A stretch of 64,000 nt of DNA from 43-108 sp001915545. Its GTDB lineage: Bacteria; Bacteroidota; Bacteroidia; Bacteroidales; Bacteroidaceae. Made by a program: the position numbers and the translations under genes. Below, one piece after another: positions 22,994-32,003 of this stretch. How positions within the stretch are numbered: the first letter of the stretch is position 1; every line of letters starts with the position of its first letter. The stretch is from the NCBI GenBank assembly GCA_902491215.1, contig CABUGV010000017.1:1-64000 (forward strand). Direction: 5' to 3'. The notes under the pieces are model-generated. The model saw only the letters and a program-made list of their open reading frames with translations, had not been told where the DNA came from and did no database searches.

Positions 22994-25189
22994 TTACATT
23001 GCTGTAAGCTCCAGTACATGGCTCTGCATCTGAGAGAAACTGAAGACGTCAATTCCAACCTTCATAAGAAAATCGCCGGTGAAGACCTTGCCGTTCACTT
23101 CCAAAGAAGATTCCTTGCCCGGCATGAGATTGATTTCTTCGATCTTATACGAACGATGCGGATCAAGTCCCTGAAGTTTAACAGGCATAAGTTTCTCGTA
23201 ATAACGCGGATGTACATCGTAGGCGAAAAGAACGGCCTTGGACTTGTCGTCGCCGACGTAGTTTACTGCCATGTGGTTTGTTTCATAAGGCGAAACCAGC
23301 CTGTACTGATCGCCATCCATAATGACCGGCTGAAGACGCTTCCAGTTGGCAACAGCAGTCTGACAGAATTCGAGCTCTTCGGCACTCAGTTCCTTGAGAC
23401 CGATGTCGAAACCAAGCTTGCACATTGAAGCAACATCTGTACGGAATTTTATGGAAGCGCTACGATTCCAGCTAGTGACGTGCGCACACATAGCCTTGGC
23501 CGGGAAGAACTGGGAGAATCCCCACTGGATGTAAATACGCTCCACCGGATCGGTATTGTCGCTGCACCAGAACTCCGTAAAATATTTCAAAGCTTCGTAA
23601 TCGCATCTGGCACCTCCGCCAGAACAAAGCATCATAGGCACATCAGGATATTTCTCCTTGACACGCTTGAGTACATTGTAGACACCTCTTACATGGTCGA
23701 TATACATGCGCCCCTGACGGTTCTTGAGATACGGAGAATAGATATTGGTTATAGGGCTGTTGCAGTCCCACTTGAAGTATGCAACATCCGGGTTCTCCTT
23801 CATTATATTATCAACAACGCCGAAAACATGGTCCTGAACCTTAGGATTGCTCATGTCAAGAACAAGCTGATTGCGATAATAGTAGATTTGACGGTTCTCG
23901 TCATGTATGGCCCAGTCAGGATGCTTTTCAAACAATTCACTTTTCGGATTAACCATCTCCGGTTCAATCCATATTCCGAACTCCACTCCAGCCTTTTTTG
24001 CCGCATCAACAAGAGCCGGTATGCCTCCAGGAAGTTTGTCGGATGTAGCTTCCCAATCGCCCAGTCCGGCCTTATCGTTCTTACGCGGATATTTGTTGGC
24101 AAACCAACCGTCGTCAAGAAGGAACATATCGACACCAAGATGCTTGGCCTCGTTCATAAGGTTGCCCAAAATCTCCTGGTTAAAGTCAAATCCAGTGTTT
24201 TCCCAATTGTTGAGCAAGGTCAACCGCTTGCCTTTTCCGTCCTTCAGACTGTAAGCACGTGCCCAATCATGAAGATTGCGGCTTCCTTGAGAAGTTCCGT
24301 TGAAACTGAGCGTAAAAATAAACTCTGGAGTCACGAAGACTTCGTCCTTCGACAGTTCGTAAGCAGAAGCGTAAGGATTGATGGAAGGAAGCACACGCAG
24401 ATTGCCTACATTGTCAACTTCAAAAGTAAAACGGAAATTGCCGGTCCATCCCAATGTACCCATCAGCACATCGCCCTGATTTTCACTTACAGGCTGGTCG
24501 AGTCCAATCTCGAAAAACGGATGCACATGCATTGCGGCACGGCTGCCGAGCTTTGTATCAAGAACTTTCTTTCCAAACTGAAGACGCTGACTGCTCATAC
24601 GTGCTTCGCATGCCCAATCGCTGCTGAACTCAGTGAGGTAATAAGAAGAGCGACTGAAATAAAGCATGGTCGAAGCGTATGCAGAAAGAGTTATCGGATT
24701 TTTCTCCTGATGACGAATTTCGCTCCAAGTCTTGATTACATTTTCTTTTGGATATGCTATATAATGAAGTACGACATCGACAGGGTATTTGTCATCGCGA
24801 AGATTGATGACTGTATGAGTTCCACCGTCGACTGCAGACGAAGAGGAAGATACATAGTAGAGATATGTCGACGTTTTGCCGTCGTTATGCGTAATAGCCA
24901 AAGCAGGTTCGAAAAAATCTTCATTTCCAGAACCGCTGTATACTTCCCATCCGCGACGGCACACACTGCCGTCTGACGCGGCGTGAACATACCATTTGAA
25001 GTTCTTCACATCTGACTCGTTCAAAAGTTTCTCACCGAAATACGTCTGATACAGACGTCCGTTGTCACCAACCTGCAGAAGCAGATCTACGGCATCAGTG
25101 GAAATTCTTATAACCTTACCGTTCTCTTCTGCGGCATTCAAAGTCATTGAAGCCCAAACCATAGTCAAAATAAAAAGAATCCGTCTCAT
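22994..25189 (-). CDS. Secreted alpha-galactosidase, GH36 family
   Basis: A 731-residue protein with a signal peptide (about 1-19). The N-terminal beta-sandwich (to about 315) precedes a TIM barrel with LLDDGWF near 357, IWIEPEMV near 406, FKWDC with the nucleophile Asp475, CSGGGARCDYE near 522 and CSDNTD with the acid/base Asp544, followed by a C-terminal beta domain. These are the complete GH36 signatures. It removes alpha-1,6-linked galactose from raffinose-type sugars or galactomannan, in the periplasm. Its neighbours (KduI, EIIC) run in the same direction but are separated by 203 bases and a terminator, so it is probably a separate unit. Confidence 0.92.
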   Translation of the reverse strand: MRRILFILTMVWASMTLNAAEENGKVIRISTDAVDLLLQVGDNGRLYQTYFGEKLLNESDVKNFKWYVHAASDGSVCRRGWEVYSGSGNEDFFEPALAITHNDGKTSTYLYYVSSSSSAVDGGTHTVINLRDDKYPVDVVLHYIAYPKENVIKTWSEIRHQEKNPITLSAYASTMLYFSRSSYYLTEFSSDWACEARMSSQRLQFGKKVLDTKLGSRAAMHVHPFFEIGLDQPVSENQGDVLMGTLGWTGNFRFTFEVDNVGNLRVLPSINPYASAYELSKDEVFVTPEFIFTLSFNGTSQGSRNLHDWARAYSLKDGKGKRLTLLNNWENTGFDFNQEILGNLMNEAKHLGVDMFLLDDGWFANKYPRKNDKAGLGDWEATSDKLPGGIPALVDAAKKAGVEFGIWIEPEMVNPKSELFEKHPDWAIHDENRQIYYYRNQLVLDMSNPKVQDHVFGVVDNIMKENPDVAYFKWDCNSPITNIYSPYLKNRQGRMYIDHVRGVYNVLKRVKEKYPDVPMMLCSGGGARCDYEALKYFTEFWCSDNTDPVERIYIQWGFSQFFPAKAMCAHVTSWNRSASIKFRTDVASMCKLGFDIGLKELSAEELEFCQTAVANWKRLQPVIMDGDQYRLVSPYETNHMAVNYVGDDKSKAVLFAYDVHPRYYEKLMPVKLQGLDPHRSYKIEEINLMPGKESSLEVNGKVFTGDFLMKVGIDVFSFSQMQSHVLELTAM

Positions 25190-25326
25190 GGCAATACTAT
25201 GTTTATATATAAATCAATTATTATCTCGGATATACAAGCCACACCTACGGCTGTATGACCGGCTAATGTTTTTCATTTGATAAACACTCCAAAACGAAGT
25301 TTGTTCAAACAACAAAACATAGAAAA

Positions 25327-25354
25327 AGCTCTGCACAGAAACCTGTGCAGAGCT
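25327..25354 (-). terminator. Terminator of the kduI unit
   Basis: A 12-bp perfect stem (AGCTCTGCACAG and complement, loop AAAC) is followed on the minus strand by TTTTTCT, 39 bases past the kduI stop. Confidence 0.85.
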
Positions 25355-25392
25355 AAAACAGTATGAATCAACACACATGATGCAGAATCACA

Positions 25393-26313
25393 TCAGCGCA
25401 TCTCTGTATAAGTAATCTTGTCCATATCTCCATAATCGAGGTTCTCACCAGCCATACCCCAGATGAACATGTAGTTGCTGGTTCCGGCTGCTGCATGAAT
25501 AGACCATTCAGGAGACATTATAGCCTGCTCGTTCTGAAGCCAAACAATGCGGTTTTCCTGTGGTTCGCCCATGAAATGGCATATAGAGTTTCCAGCAGGC
25601 ACATTGAAATAGAAATAAGCCTCGATACGACGGCTGTGAGTGTGTGCAGGCATTGTGTTCCAAACACTTCCCGGCTTGAGCTCTGTCAGACCCATCTGAA
25701 GCTGGCAAGGACCTTCCTTGAGAACGTTCTTTACGATGAGCTGATTGATGACTCTGTCGTTGCTCTCTTCCATCTTTCCTGCAGGGAATGAGTTAGCCTT
25801 GAGCGAACCCTTTCTTCCGTCGATTGTTACGAGCTGAGTCTTATACTCCTTGTGAGCTGTAGCAGAATTGATGTAGAACTTTGCAGGTTTTGAAGCATCC
25901 TTGCTCTTGAAAGTTACGTTCTCGTTGCCACGACCAACGTAGAGAGCATCCTTGAACTTCAATTCATATTCCTTACCGTCAACTGTAACGATTCCGTCAC
26001 CGCCGATATTGATAACACCGAGCTCACGGCTGTAAAGGAAGTAAGGAGCCTTCAAAGGATCAATTGTTTCAAGCTTCAATTCCTTGTTTACAGGCATTGC
26101 ACCACCGAAGATGAAACGATCATACATTGAATATGTGACATTGATCTGATCGGCAACCATAACCTTGTCCATCATGAAACTGTTTCTAAGACGATCAGTG
26201 TCGTATGTCTTAACGTCCTGAGGGTTGCATGCAACCTGCATGCGATAGTTTACCTGAGCAGATGCTGCAATAGCAGATACGCCCAAAACAAAAGCCAATG
26301 CTAATTTTTTCAT
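25393..26313 (-). CDS. kduI: 5-dehydro-4-deoxy-D-glucuronate isomerase with a signal peptide
   Basis: A 306-residue KduI, whereas cytoplasmic members are about 278. The extra N-terminus (MKKLALAFVLGVSAIAASAQ) is a clear signal peptide, so this enzyme is predicted to work in the periplasm. The zinc site is intact: His224, His226 and Glu231 in PAHTHSRRIEAYFYF, and His273 in SIHAAAG, matching the E. coli residues with an offset of 28. It interconverts 4-deoxy-L-threo-5-hexosulose uronate and 3-deoxy-D-glycero-2,5-hexodiulosonate from pectin or other uronate polymers. The next gene upstream, 55 bases away, encodes an EIIC-type permease, which suggests isomerisation before uptake. Confidence 0.88.
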   Translation of the reverse strand: MKKLALAFVLGVSAIAASAQVNYRMQVACNPQDVKTYDTDRLRNSFMMDKVMVADQINVTYSMYDRFIFGGAMPVNKELKLETIDPLKAPYFLYSRELGVINIGGDGIVTVDGKEYELKFKDALYVGRGNENVTFKSKDASKPAKFYINSATAHKEYKTQLVTIDGRKGSLKANSFPAGKMEESNDRVINQLIVKNVLKEGPCQLQMGLTELKPGSVWNTMPAHTHSRRIEAYFYFNVPAGNSICHFMGEPQENRIVWLQNEQAIMSPEWSIHAAAGTSNYMFIWGMAGENLDYGDMDKITYTEMR

Positions 26314-26368
26314 ATTAAAACTATTTTATCGGGTTTATTATTTCTTCATTTTCTTTTCTTCATAAACT

Positions 26369-27769
26369 TCATTTTGCCTGTCCTGCAACTGCACGGCTTT
26401 CCTTTATGATGCGTCTGCGGTTATAGATGGCAAGCAAAAGTGTGAGCACGACAAGAACTGCAGAACCGACAATCTTGAAATCGTGTATGAGATGGAATAT
26501 AATCCAAGAGAATATGCTTGAAGCGAAATCGAGAGCTCCGGCCTGGAATCCATCAGGAATCTTTACTGCAGAATCTCCGGTCTTCATATATACATCGTGT
26601 GCAGCCTGTGTGAAGAACGGTGCAAGGTCTGTCACGAAATAAAGTCCTACGATAAGAGCTACAAGTCCTATGATAAATGTCTTGAGGACATTACCTTTGG
26701 TGATTGGAAGCACTGCTGGGAAAAGATAGAACATTCCGGCAAGTGAAGCCAATGGAAGGAACTGATTACCTGGAAGCACAACAGAAAGGAAAAGAGTGAC
26801 AGGTATCAGAAGCAACGACACAACAAGTGTTGTAGGATGACCGATTACCAAAGCCGGGCTCATACCGATATTGAGACTTGCACTGTTCTTGAACTTGCGT
26901 GCTATCAATTCGCGTGTTGCATCAGAGATAGGACGAAGTCCTTCGATAAAGAGTGAAGTGATACGCGGAATAAGTTCCATAACTGCACCCATCTTGATTC
27001 CGAGTCCAAGTATTGAAGGTATGCCGTCAACAAGTTCTTCGCTGTTCTTGCAGGCAAGTGCACCTATACCGCATCCGACGATTACACCGAGGAAAAGAGG
27101 TTCACCCATGATTCCGAACTTGCGCTTCATGCCTTCTGCATCGATATTGAGCTTTTCAAATCCAGGTATCTTGTCGAGTACCTTGTTGATTACAACTGCA
27201 AAAGGTACAAATCCCTGACAGAACGGCTGTGGAATTGAGATTCCATCCATCTTGTCATAGTATGTCTGGAACTGCTTGCATGTAAGATCGGCCATTACAA
27301 GTGTAACGATATAGCAGATTATAGCGGCGAAGAATCCCCACCATATACTGTCAGATGCAAAATATACTACAGCTCCGATGAATGCAAAATGCCAATAGTT
27401 CCAAAGGTCGATGTTGACAGTCTTGGTTGTTTTTGTCAAAAGCATTACAATGTTGACAGCCAAGCAGACTGGTATTATGAACGCACCGACAGATGTGTTG
27501 TATGCAACAGAAGCAGCTGCAGGCCAACCCATATCAAAGATACCGAGACTAAGTCCGTAGATTTCTGTAACGCGCTTAAGAGGATCACCAAGACTGCTTG
27601 TAAGCAATGCGGTAACGACAGACAAACCGACAAAACCGACACCTACGAGAAGTCCGCTTTTAAGCGCCTTTCCAAACTTGATGCCTATACAAACTCCCAA
27701 AATGGTAAAGAGGATTGGCATCATCACCGCCGCACCAAGTCCGATGATATAACCGAAAAATTGTTCCAT
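26369..27769 (-). CDS. Galactitol-type PTS EIIC permease homologue, orphan
   Basis: A 466-residue protein of about 10-12 membrane segments that resembles EIIC of the galactitol (GatC/SgcC) family, for example GFVGLSVVTALLTSSLG near residue 45 and MGEPLFLGVIVGCGIGALAC near 226. No EIIA, EIIB, EI or HPr gene is nearby, and Bacteroidales generally lack sugar PTS. It is therefore more likely to act as a secondary transporter. It starts the unit with the periplasmic KduI, which suggests uptake of uronate-derived ketosugar acids. The substrate is inferred. Confidence 0.8.
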   Translation of the reverse strand: MEQFFGYIIGLGAAVMMPILFTILGVCIGIKFGKALKSGLLVGVGFVGLSVVTALLTSSLGDPLKRVTEIYGLSLGIFDMGWPAAASVAYNTSVGAFIIPVCLAVNIVMLLTKTTKTVNIDLWNYWHFAFIGAVVYFASDSIWWGFFAAIICYIVTLVMADLTCKQFQTYYDKMDGISIPQPFCQGFVPFAVVINKVLDKIPGFEKLNIDAEGMKRKFGIMGEPLFLGVIVGCGIGALACKNSEELVDGIPSILGLGIKMGAVMELIPRITSLFIEGLRPISDATRELIARKFKNSASLNIGMSPALVIGHPTTLVVSLLLIPVTLFLSVVLPGNQFLPLASLAGMFYLFPAVLPITKGNVLKTFIIGLVALIVGLYFVTDLAPFFTQAAHDVYMKTGDSAVKIPDGFQAGALDFASSIFSWIIFHLIHDFKIVGSAVLVVLTLLLAIYNRRRIIKESRAVAGQAK

Positions 27770-27963
27770 GATATTATTCAGTTCTCCTTTCTATAAATTA
27801 AAATTAGGTTAATAAATCAGAATATTCGTGTCAAATTTATATTTTTTTACTTATACGTGCAACTCAAAGTATCTACAGTTCAATACTTTATATGGTAAAA
27901 CAACATTTTTTATTATAATAAACCTGATTCGAGTACGCACGTACCATAGCTGGCTTAGAAGAA

Positions 27964-28008
27964 AAAGGCCAAAGGCAAGAATGAAAAAACATCTTGCCTC
28001 TGACCTTT
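27964..28008. terminator. Terminator of tyrS
   Basis: A long, nearly perfect stem (AAAGGCCAAAGGCAAGAATG against CATCTTGCCTCTGACCTTT) lies 43 bases past the tyrS stop and is followed on the minus strand by CTTTTTCTT. Confidence 0.7.
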
Positions 28009-28050
28009 AAAATTACACATATATGTATGTTTTCATGTATAGCAACCTGA

Positions 28051-29343
28051 TTATTTGGCTATGACCAGATAATAATTCTTCTTGCCCTTCTGTACAAGGA
28101 TATATTTATCGTCAAGGAGATAGTCTGTTGTAATCACCTTGTCGAATGCATCAAGTTTTTCCTTGTTGATACTGATACCTCCTCCTTGAGTAAGCTTACG
28201 CATTTCGCCTTTTGAAGGGAAGACATGTGCATTGTCTGTAAAGAGATCTACAGCCTTTACACCAGCTTCAAGGTCAGCACGGCTTACCTCAAACTGAGGA
28301 ACACCATCGAAAACTTCGAGAAGGGTTTTCTCGTCAAGCTTCAGAAGGCTTTCCTTCGTAGACTTTCCGAAAAGGATTTCAGAAGCCTCAACAGCCATAT
28401 TGTAATCTTCCTCAGAATGAACCATAATGGTTACTTCCTTGGCAAGACGCTTCTGGAGTACACGGCGTCCTGGATCTGTATCGTGCTCTGCAATAATAGA
28501 ATCTATTTCATCTTTTGGCAGAGAAGTGAAAATCTTGATGTATCTCTTTGCATCATCATCGGCAACATTAAGCCAGAACTGATAGAATGCATAAGGAGAA
28601 GTATAGTTTCTGTCAAGCCAGATATTTCCCTTTTCAGTCTTACCGAACTTGTTGCCGTCTGATTTTGTTATGAGCGGACAAGTCAATGCATAGCACTCTC
28701 TACCGTTGGTACGACGAATGAGCTCAGCACCAGTTGTCATATTGCCCCACTGGTCAGCACCACCCATCTGGAGTTTGCAATTCTTGTATTCGTTAAGGTA
28801 GAGGAAATCGTAGCCCTGAAGAAGCTGATAAGTAAACTCAGTAAATGAAAGTCCATCACGAGCTTCACCATTAAGACGCTTCTGCACTGATTCCTTGGCC
28901 ATCATGTAGTTGACAGTAATATGTTTACCGATGTCGCGCGCAAAATCAAGGAAGGTGAAGTCTTTCATCCAGTCATAATTGTTGACCAACTCGGCCTTGT
29001 TTGGTGCATCACTCTCAAAGTCCAGGAATTTTGCGAGCTGCTTCTTGATGCAGGCTACGTTGTGACGCAACGTCTCCTCGTCAAGCAGATTGCGCTCCTG
29101 ACTTTTTCCTGAAGGGTCGCCGATCATACCGGTAGCACCACCGATAAGAGCCAGAGGCTTATGGCCGCAACGCTGAAGATGGCGCAACATCATCACACCG
29201 CAAAGATGACCGATATGCAAAGAGTCGGCCGTAGGGTCGATACCCAAATAAGCTGTTACGCATTCTTTCTCGAGAAGCTCATCTGTTCCAGGCATCATTG
29301 TGTGGAGCATTCCACGCCATTTCAATTCTTCAATAAAATTCAT
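28051..29343 (-). CDS. tyrS: Tyrosyl-tRNA synthetase
   Basis: Using the ATG at 29343 (MNFIEEL), the protein is 430 residues, the usual length. It has the class I signatures HIGH (residues 43-46) and KFGKT (the KMSKS equivalent, about residue 235), a tyrosine-binding QLLQGYD block, and a C-terminal S4 RNA-binding domain (GGGISINKEK). It charges tRNA-Tyr in the cytoplasm. An in-frame ATG eight codons upstream is possible but not needed. A TATCTTTG promoter element lies about 110 bases upstream, leaving a leader with a 7-bp hairpin. Confidence 0.95.
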   Translation of the reverse strand: MNFIEELKWRGMLHTMMPGTDELLEKECVTAYLGIDPTADSLHIGHLCGVMMLRHLQRCGHKPLALIGGATGMIGDPSGKSQERNLLDEETLRHNVACIKKQLAKFLDFESDAPNKAELVNNYDWMKDFTFLDFARDIGKHITVNYMMAKESVQKRLNGEARDGLSFTEFTYQLLQGYDFLYLNEYKNCKLQMGGADQWGNMTTGAELIRRTNGRECYALTCPLITKSDGNKFGKTEKGNIWLDRNYTSPYAFYQFWLNVADDDAKRYIKIFTSLPKDEIDSIIAEHDTDPGRRVLQKRLAKEVTIMVHSEEDYNMAVEASEILFGKSTKESLLKLDEKTLLEVFDGVPQFEVSRADLEAGVKAVDLFTDNAHVFPSKGEMRKLTQGGGISINKEKLDAFDKVITTDYLLDDKYILVQKGKKNYYLVIAK

Positions 29344-29450
29344 CGTTTTGCCTTTATAAATATTCAATGTTTTGATTTTTTACATCTATATCGCCTTTAA
29401 TATAACTGGATAATACACGCGCCAGTTACAACAAAGGCATCCTAGTGTGG

Positions 29451-29458
29451 CAAAGATA
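29451..29458 (-). promoter_or_regulatory. Promoter -7 element of tyrS
   Basis: Reads TATCTTTG on the minus strand, a perfect TAnnTTTG match about 110 bases before the tyrS start codon. Confidence 0.6.
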
Positions 29459-29694
29459 GGTATTTTATGATGAAATAGAAAACTTGATTGCCGTTTTTTG
29501 GTATTACCGTTAATGCAACTGACACTGATTTACAGACACAATGAAAGAAAAACTTCATTAAAGATGACATATAGCAATAACTGAAATGCATATCTGAGAG
29601 AAGAATTCAATGTTTAAGATTGCAAAAAACAATAGGCTCCGACAAAGACCAATGTTAAACATTGTTATTCACAAGTGTTTTTTCGACACCATCT

Positions 29695-29725
29695 ATTGAC
29701 AATATCAGAAAAACACCTACCTTTG
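29695..29725 (+). promoter_or_regulatory. Strong-looking promoter upstream of a leader terminator
   Basis: TACCTTTG at 29718-29725 is a perfect TAnnTTTG element, and TTGACA lies about 18 bases upstream. The predicted start, near 29732, lies only about 37 bases before the hairpin terminator at 29769. Confidence 0.55.
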
Positions 29726-29768
29726 CATCGTGTTTTTCATAGTATTAGATTTAAGGTTAACAAAGGTT

Positions 29769-29793
29769 GGGGTAAGGCGTTACCCCTTTTTTT
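29769..29793 (+). terminator. Intrinsic terminator in the leader of the acyltransferase gene
   Basis: GGGGTAA and TTACCCC form a 7-bp perfect stem with a GGCG loop, followed by seven T. With the promoter at 29718 this would produce a roughly 60-base RNA, or act as an attenuator for the gene at 29914. Confidence 0.75.
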
Positions 29794-29913
29794 ATGCCCT
29801 TACATAACATACGACCTACTACAAAAGACACACCCAGCGGAAAACAACAAGCCTTGATATCTTCTAATCTAAAACGGAAAGTTTTATCACAACCATCATA
29901 TACACTCCATAAA

Positions 29914-31011
29914 ATGAGACAAATAGAGCAAAAGAAGCAAAGACAAACAAATATTGAGATATTGAGGATTACAGCCATGTTGCTTATAATTGTCAGCCAC
30001 TACATATATAACGGCATAAGACAAAACCCTTTATTTTGCCACTTTGACATCAACTCTATAAATGACGTGGTGAATTATGCATCACTTCAGTTCGTATCGC
30101 TCTTCGCCAGTACCGGCGTAAACTGCTTTGTCTTGATTACCGGATATTTCCTTATCGATTCCACAAAAATACGAGGAGGAATATTCAAGATATGGTTTCA
30201 GGTTGCTTTCTACTCATTGGCGATTTCACTGATTATTTCACAGGTATTCGACAAAAGTATACCGTTAATTGAATATATAGACAGCATAAGTCCAATACCG
30301 ACAACAAGATACTGGTTTGTTGCAAAATATATAGGACTGGTACTGCTTTCCCCGTTTCTGGCTAAACTGGCAATGCATTTAACAGCAAAGCAGCACTTCT
30401 ATATGCTTATCGTCATGCTGATAATGTTTTTCAAATATCCGTTTGGGGAAACATTCGCTACAGGCATGTCATTATGCTGGTTTATATTCCTATTTTTTAC
30501 AGGTGGCTATATAAAGAAATACGGCATACATCCATGGATAAAAAAACATGCGATACTGCTTACGTTCGTTGCTGCAATATGCTTTTTCTGCGTGCATGCA
30601 TCGTCAAACCTGCTCAACCACATACGCACAGGTGCAGAATTCACTATCAAATCCACTGCCAACAACGATCTCACATTCATTTTGTCATTGCTGATATTCA
30701 TCTGCTTCACACAGATGAAATGCGACAATAAATGCCTACGACAGCTCAGCAAACTGGCACCATACACATTCGGCATTTATTTATGTCACGAACACCCGTT
30801 GATCAGACCTGTAATTTGGGGAAACGTCATGCCTGGCAGTTTCAGCTACCCGATAATCATTCATTGCATATTCATATCAGCAGCATTGTTTATGGTATGC
30901 GCCGGGATCGATTATATCAGGGAACTAATATTCAAAATATCAGGCATAAACAACCTGGAAAAGAAACTGGCAGAAAGAATACCGCAACCATTCACTACGA
31001 ACAAAAAGTAA
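29914..31011 (+). CDS. Acyltransferase 3 family membrane protein
   Basis: From the ATG at 29914 (MRQIEQKKQRQTNIEILR) the product is 365 residues with about ten membrane helices. The opening block NIEILRITAMLLIIVSHY holds the conserved Arg and His of OafA-type O-acyltransferases. These enzymes acetylate or succinylate surface polysaccharides, peptidoglycan or exported metabolites at the inner membrane. The 40 codons upstream in frame include the leader terminator region and are unlikely to be translated. It has no functional partner next to it, so the acceptor is unknown. Confidence 0.82.
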   Translation: MRQIEQKKQRQTNIEILRITAMLLIIVSHYIYNGIRQNPLFCHFDINSINDVVNYASLQFVSLFASTGVNCFVLITGYFLIDSTKIRGGIFKIWFQVAFYSLAISLIISQVFDKSIPLIEYIDSISPIPTTRYWFVAKYIGLVLLSPFLAKLAMHLTAKQHFYMLIVMLIMFFKYPFGETFATGMSLCWFIFLFFTGGYIKKYGIHPWIKKHAILLTFVAAICFFCVHASSNLLNHIRTGAEFTIKSTANNDLTFILSLLIFICFTQMKCDNKCLRQLSKLAPYTFGIYLCHEHPLIRPVIWGNVMPGSFSYPIIIHCIFISAALFMVCAGIDYIRELIFKISGINNLEKKLAERIPQPFTTNKK

Positions 31012-31222
31012 TAAACATAACCAAAGGCGTCAAATCGAACGAACAACAACACATTAACGCATTCGAAAACATCATATTCCGATTTACGACTTGCAAGATT
31101 CAAGAATTATTATGAATATTGCAAAAGTTACATGCTGACAAACAGATACAAAGCATTAATCTGCAGCATAAATACAAAAGATATCAGTCAACATAACCTA
31201 TTAATCCTAAAACTGAAATATT

Positions 31223-31618
31223 ATGAAACATGTTAACATTTTCCTGATTGCCATTATCTGCTCACTTCTGGCCATATCCTGCAACAATGCAAAAACGAGC
31301 ATCGATGAACTATCTTTACTTATAGAGGATATTGAAGAAAATTCAGACAATTACACGGACGAAGACTGGGAGTATGTCATAGAAGAGTACTCGCTTATTG
31401 AACAGGAAATGGAGAATTATGAATACACAGACGAAGAATTAAGGGAAATAGGAAGACTAAAAGGCATCTTCGCGATGAAGATAGCTAAACAGGTTCTAAA
31501 AGACTATACAGAAGACATCAAGGACATGCAGCTTCAATTTGAAGGCGGGCTAGACGGCATCAAGGAAGAGTTAAACAAGGACGACTATGACGAAATAAAA
31601 GAGTTTTTCGAAGAATAA
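31223..31618 (+). CDS. Small acidic lipoprotein, unknown function
   Basis: A 131-residue protein with a lipoprotein signal ending at Cys20 (LLAISCNN). The mature part is highly acidic and helical, with YTDEDWEYVIEEYS and YTDEELREIGRLKG repeats of a D/E-rich helix. It is like other small Bacteroidetes lipoproteins of unknown function. A hairpin (31614-31635) covers its stop codon and may end the transcript. No operon partner is evident. Confidence 0.7.
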   Translation: MKHVNIFLIAIICSLLAISCNNAKTSIDELSLLIEDIEENSDNYTDEDWEYVIEEYSLIEQEMENYEYTDEELREIGRLKGIFAMKIAKQVLKDYTEDIKDMQLQFEGGLDGIKEELNKDDYDEIKEFFEE

Positions 31619-31635
31619 GCCTCAGCAGGCTTATT
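31614..31635 (+). terminator. Possible terminator overlapping the lipoprotein stop codon
   Basis: AATAAGCCT and AGGCTTATT form a 9-bp stem that includes the TAA stop. The downstream T-run is poor, so this is a weak terminator call. Confidence 0.4.
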
Positions 31636-32003
31636 TCCAACCATTTAGAACTTCATAAAAGGTCTAATGCAATAAGAAAATATCAAAATTGAAGTAGGGC
31701 ATACCAGCTCACTCAAAGTTATTCAAGCTTCTGCATTTTATCGATGCAGAAGTACGCATATTTTATGCAACAAAAAGAGACAACAGTATTTTTTGTCTAA
31801 ATAAACCCGAGTTGCAAAACAACGCCAATATGGGGCATCGCCACAAATTCCACACTAATTAACTATATATCAACAACATGCATATTTATTTTAACATCAT
31901 AGCCTTAACTTTTTAATTATGCAAACTTATATGATTTAATCATTTTATAGTAAATTTGCGCGATGTAATTGGAATTTATATAAATCAAACCACATACAAA
32001 TAC
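31636..32003. other. Intergenic region before ahcY
   Basis: A perfect 9-bp hairpin (CTTCTGCAT/ATGCAGAAG, 31728-31752) without a T-tract lies in the middle. The ahcY promoter element TAAATTTG is at 31951-31958. No gene is supported. The hairpin could be an RNA element or a leftover repeat. Confidence 0.45.
31951..31958 (+). promoter_or_regulatory. Promoter -7 element of ahcY-yfhO
   Basis: TAAATTTG, a perfect TAnnTTTG match, 46 bases before the chosen ahcY start at 32004. It argues against the longer open frame beginning at 31956. Confidence 0.6.

Larger units (their letters stand above)
29344..29913. other. Divergent intergenic region between tyrS and the acyltransferase gene
   Basis: This 570-base gap holds two perfect promoter elements facing away from each other (29451-29458 minus, 29718-29725 plus), a TAACTGG/CCAGTTA hairpin in the tyrS leader (29403-29428), and an intrinsic terminator (29769-29793) between the plus-strand promoter and the acyltransferase start. 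The stretch 29460-29690 shows nothing I can name. Confidence 0.5.

Noticed and set aside
23480..24976. 498-codon open frame on the plus strand
   Set aside because: It is antisense to the GH36 alpha-galactosidase gene, whose protein has complete catalytic motifs; the antisense product shows no family features.
31956..32003. N-terminal extension of ahcY by 16 residues
   Set aside because: The extension overlaps the TAAATTTG promoter element, and family members begin near the ATG at 32004.
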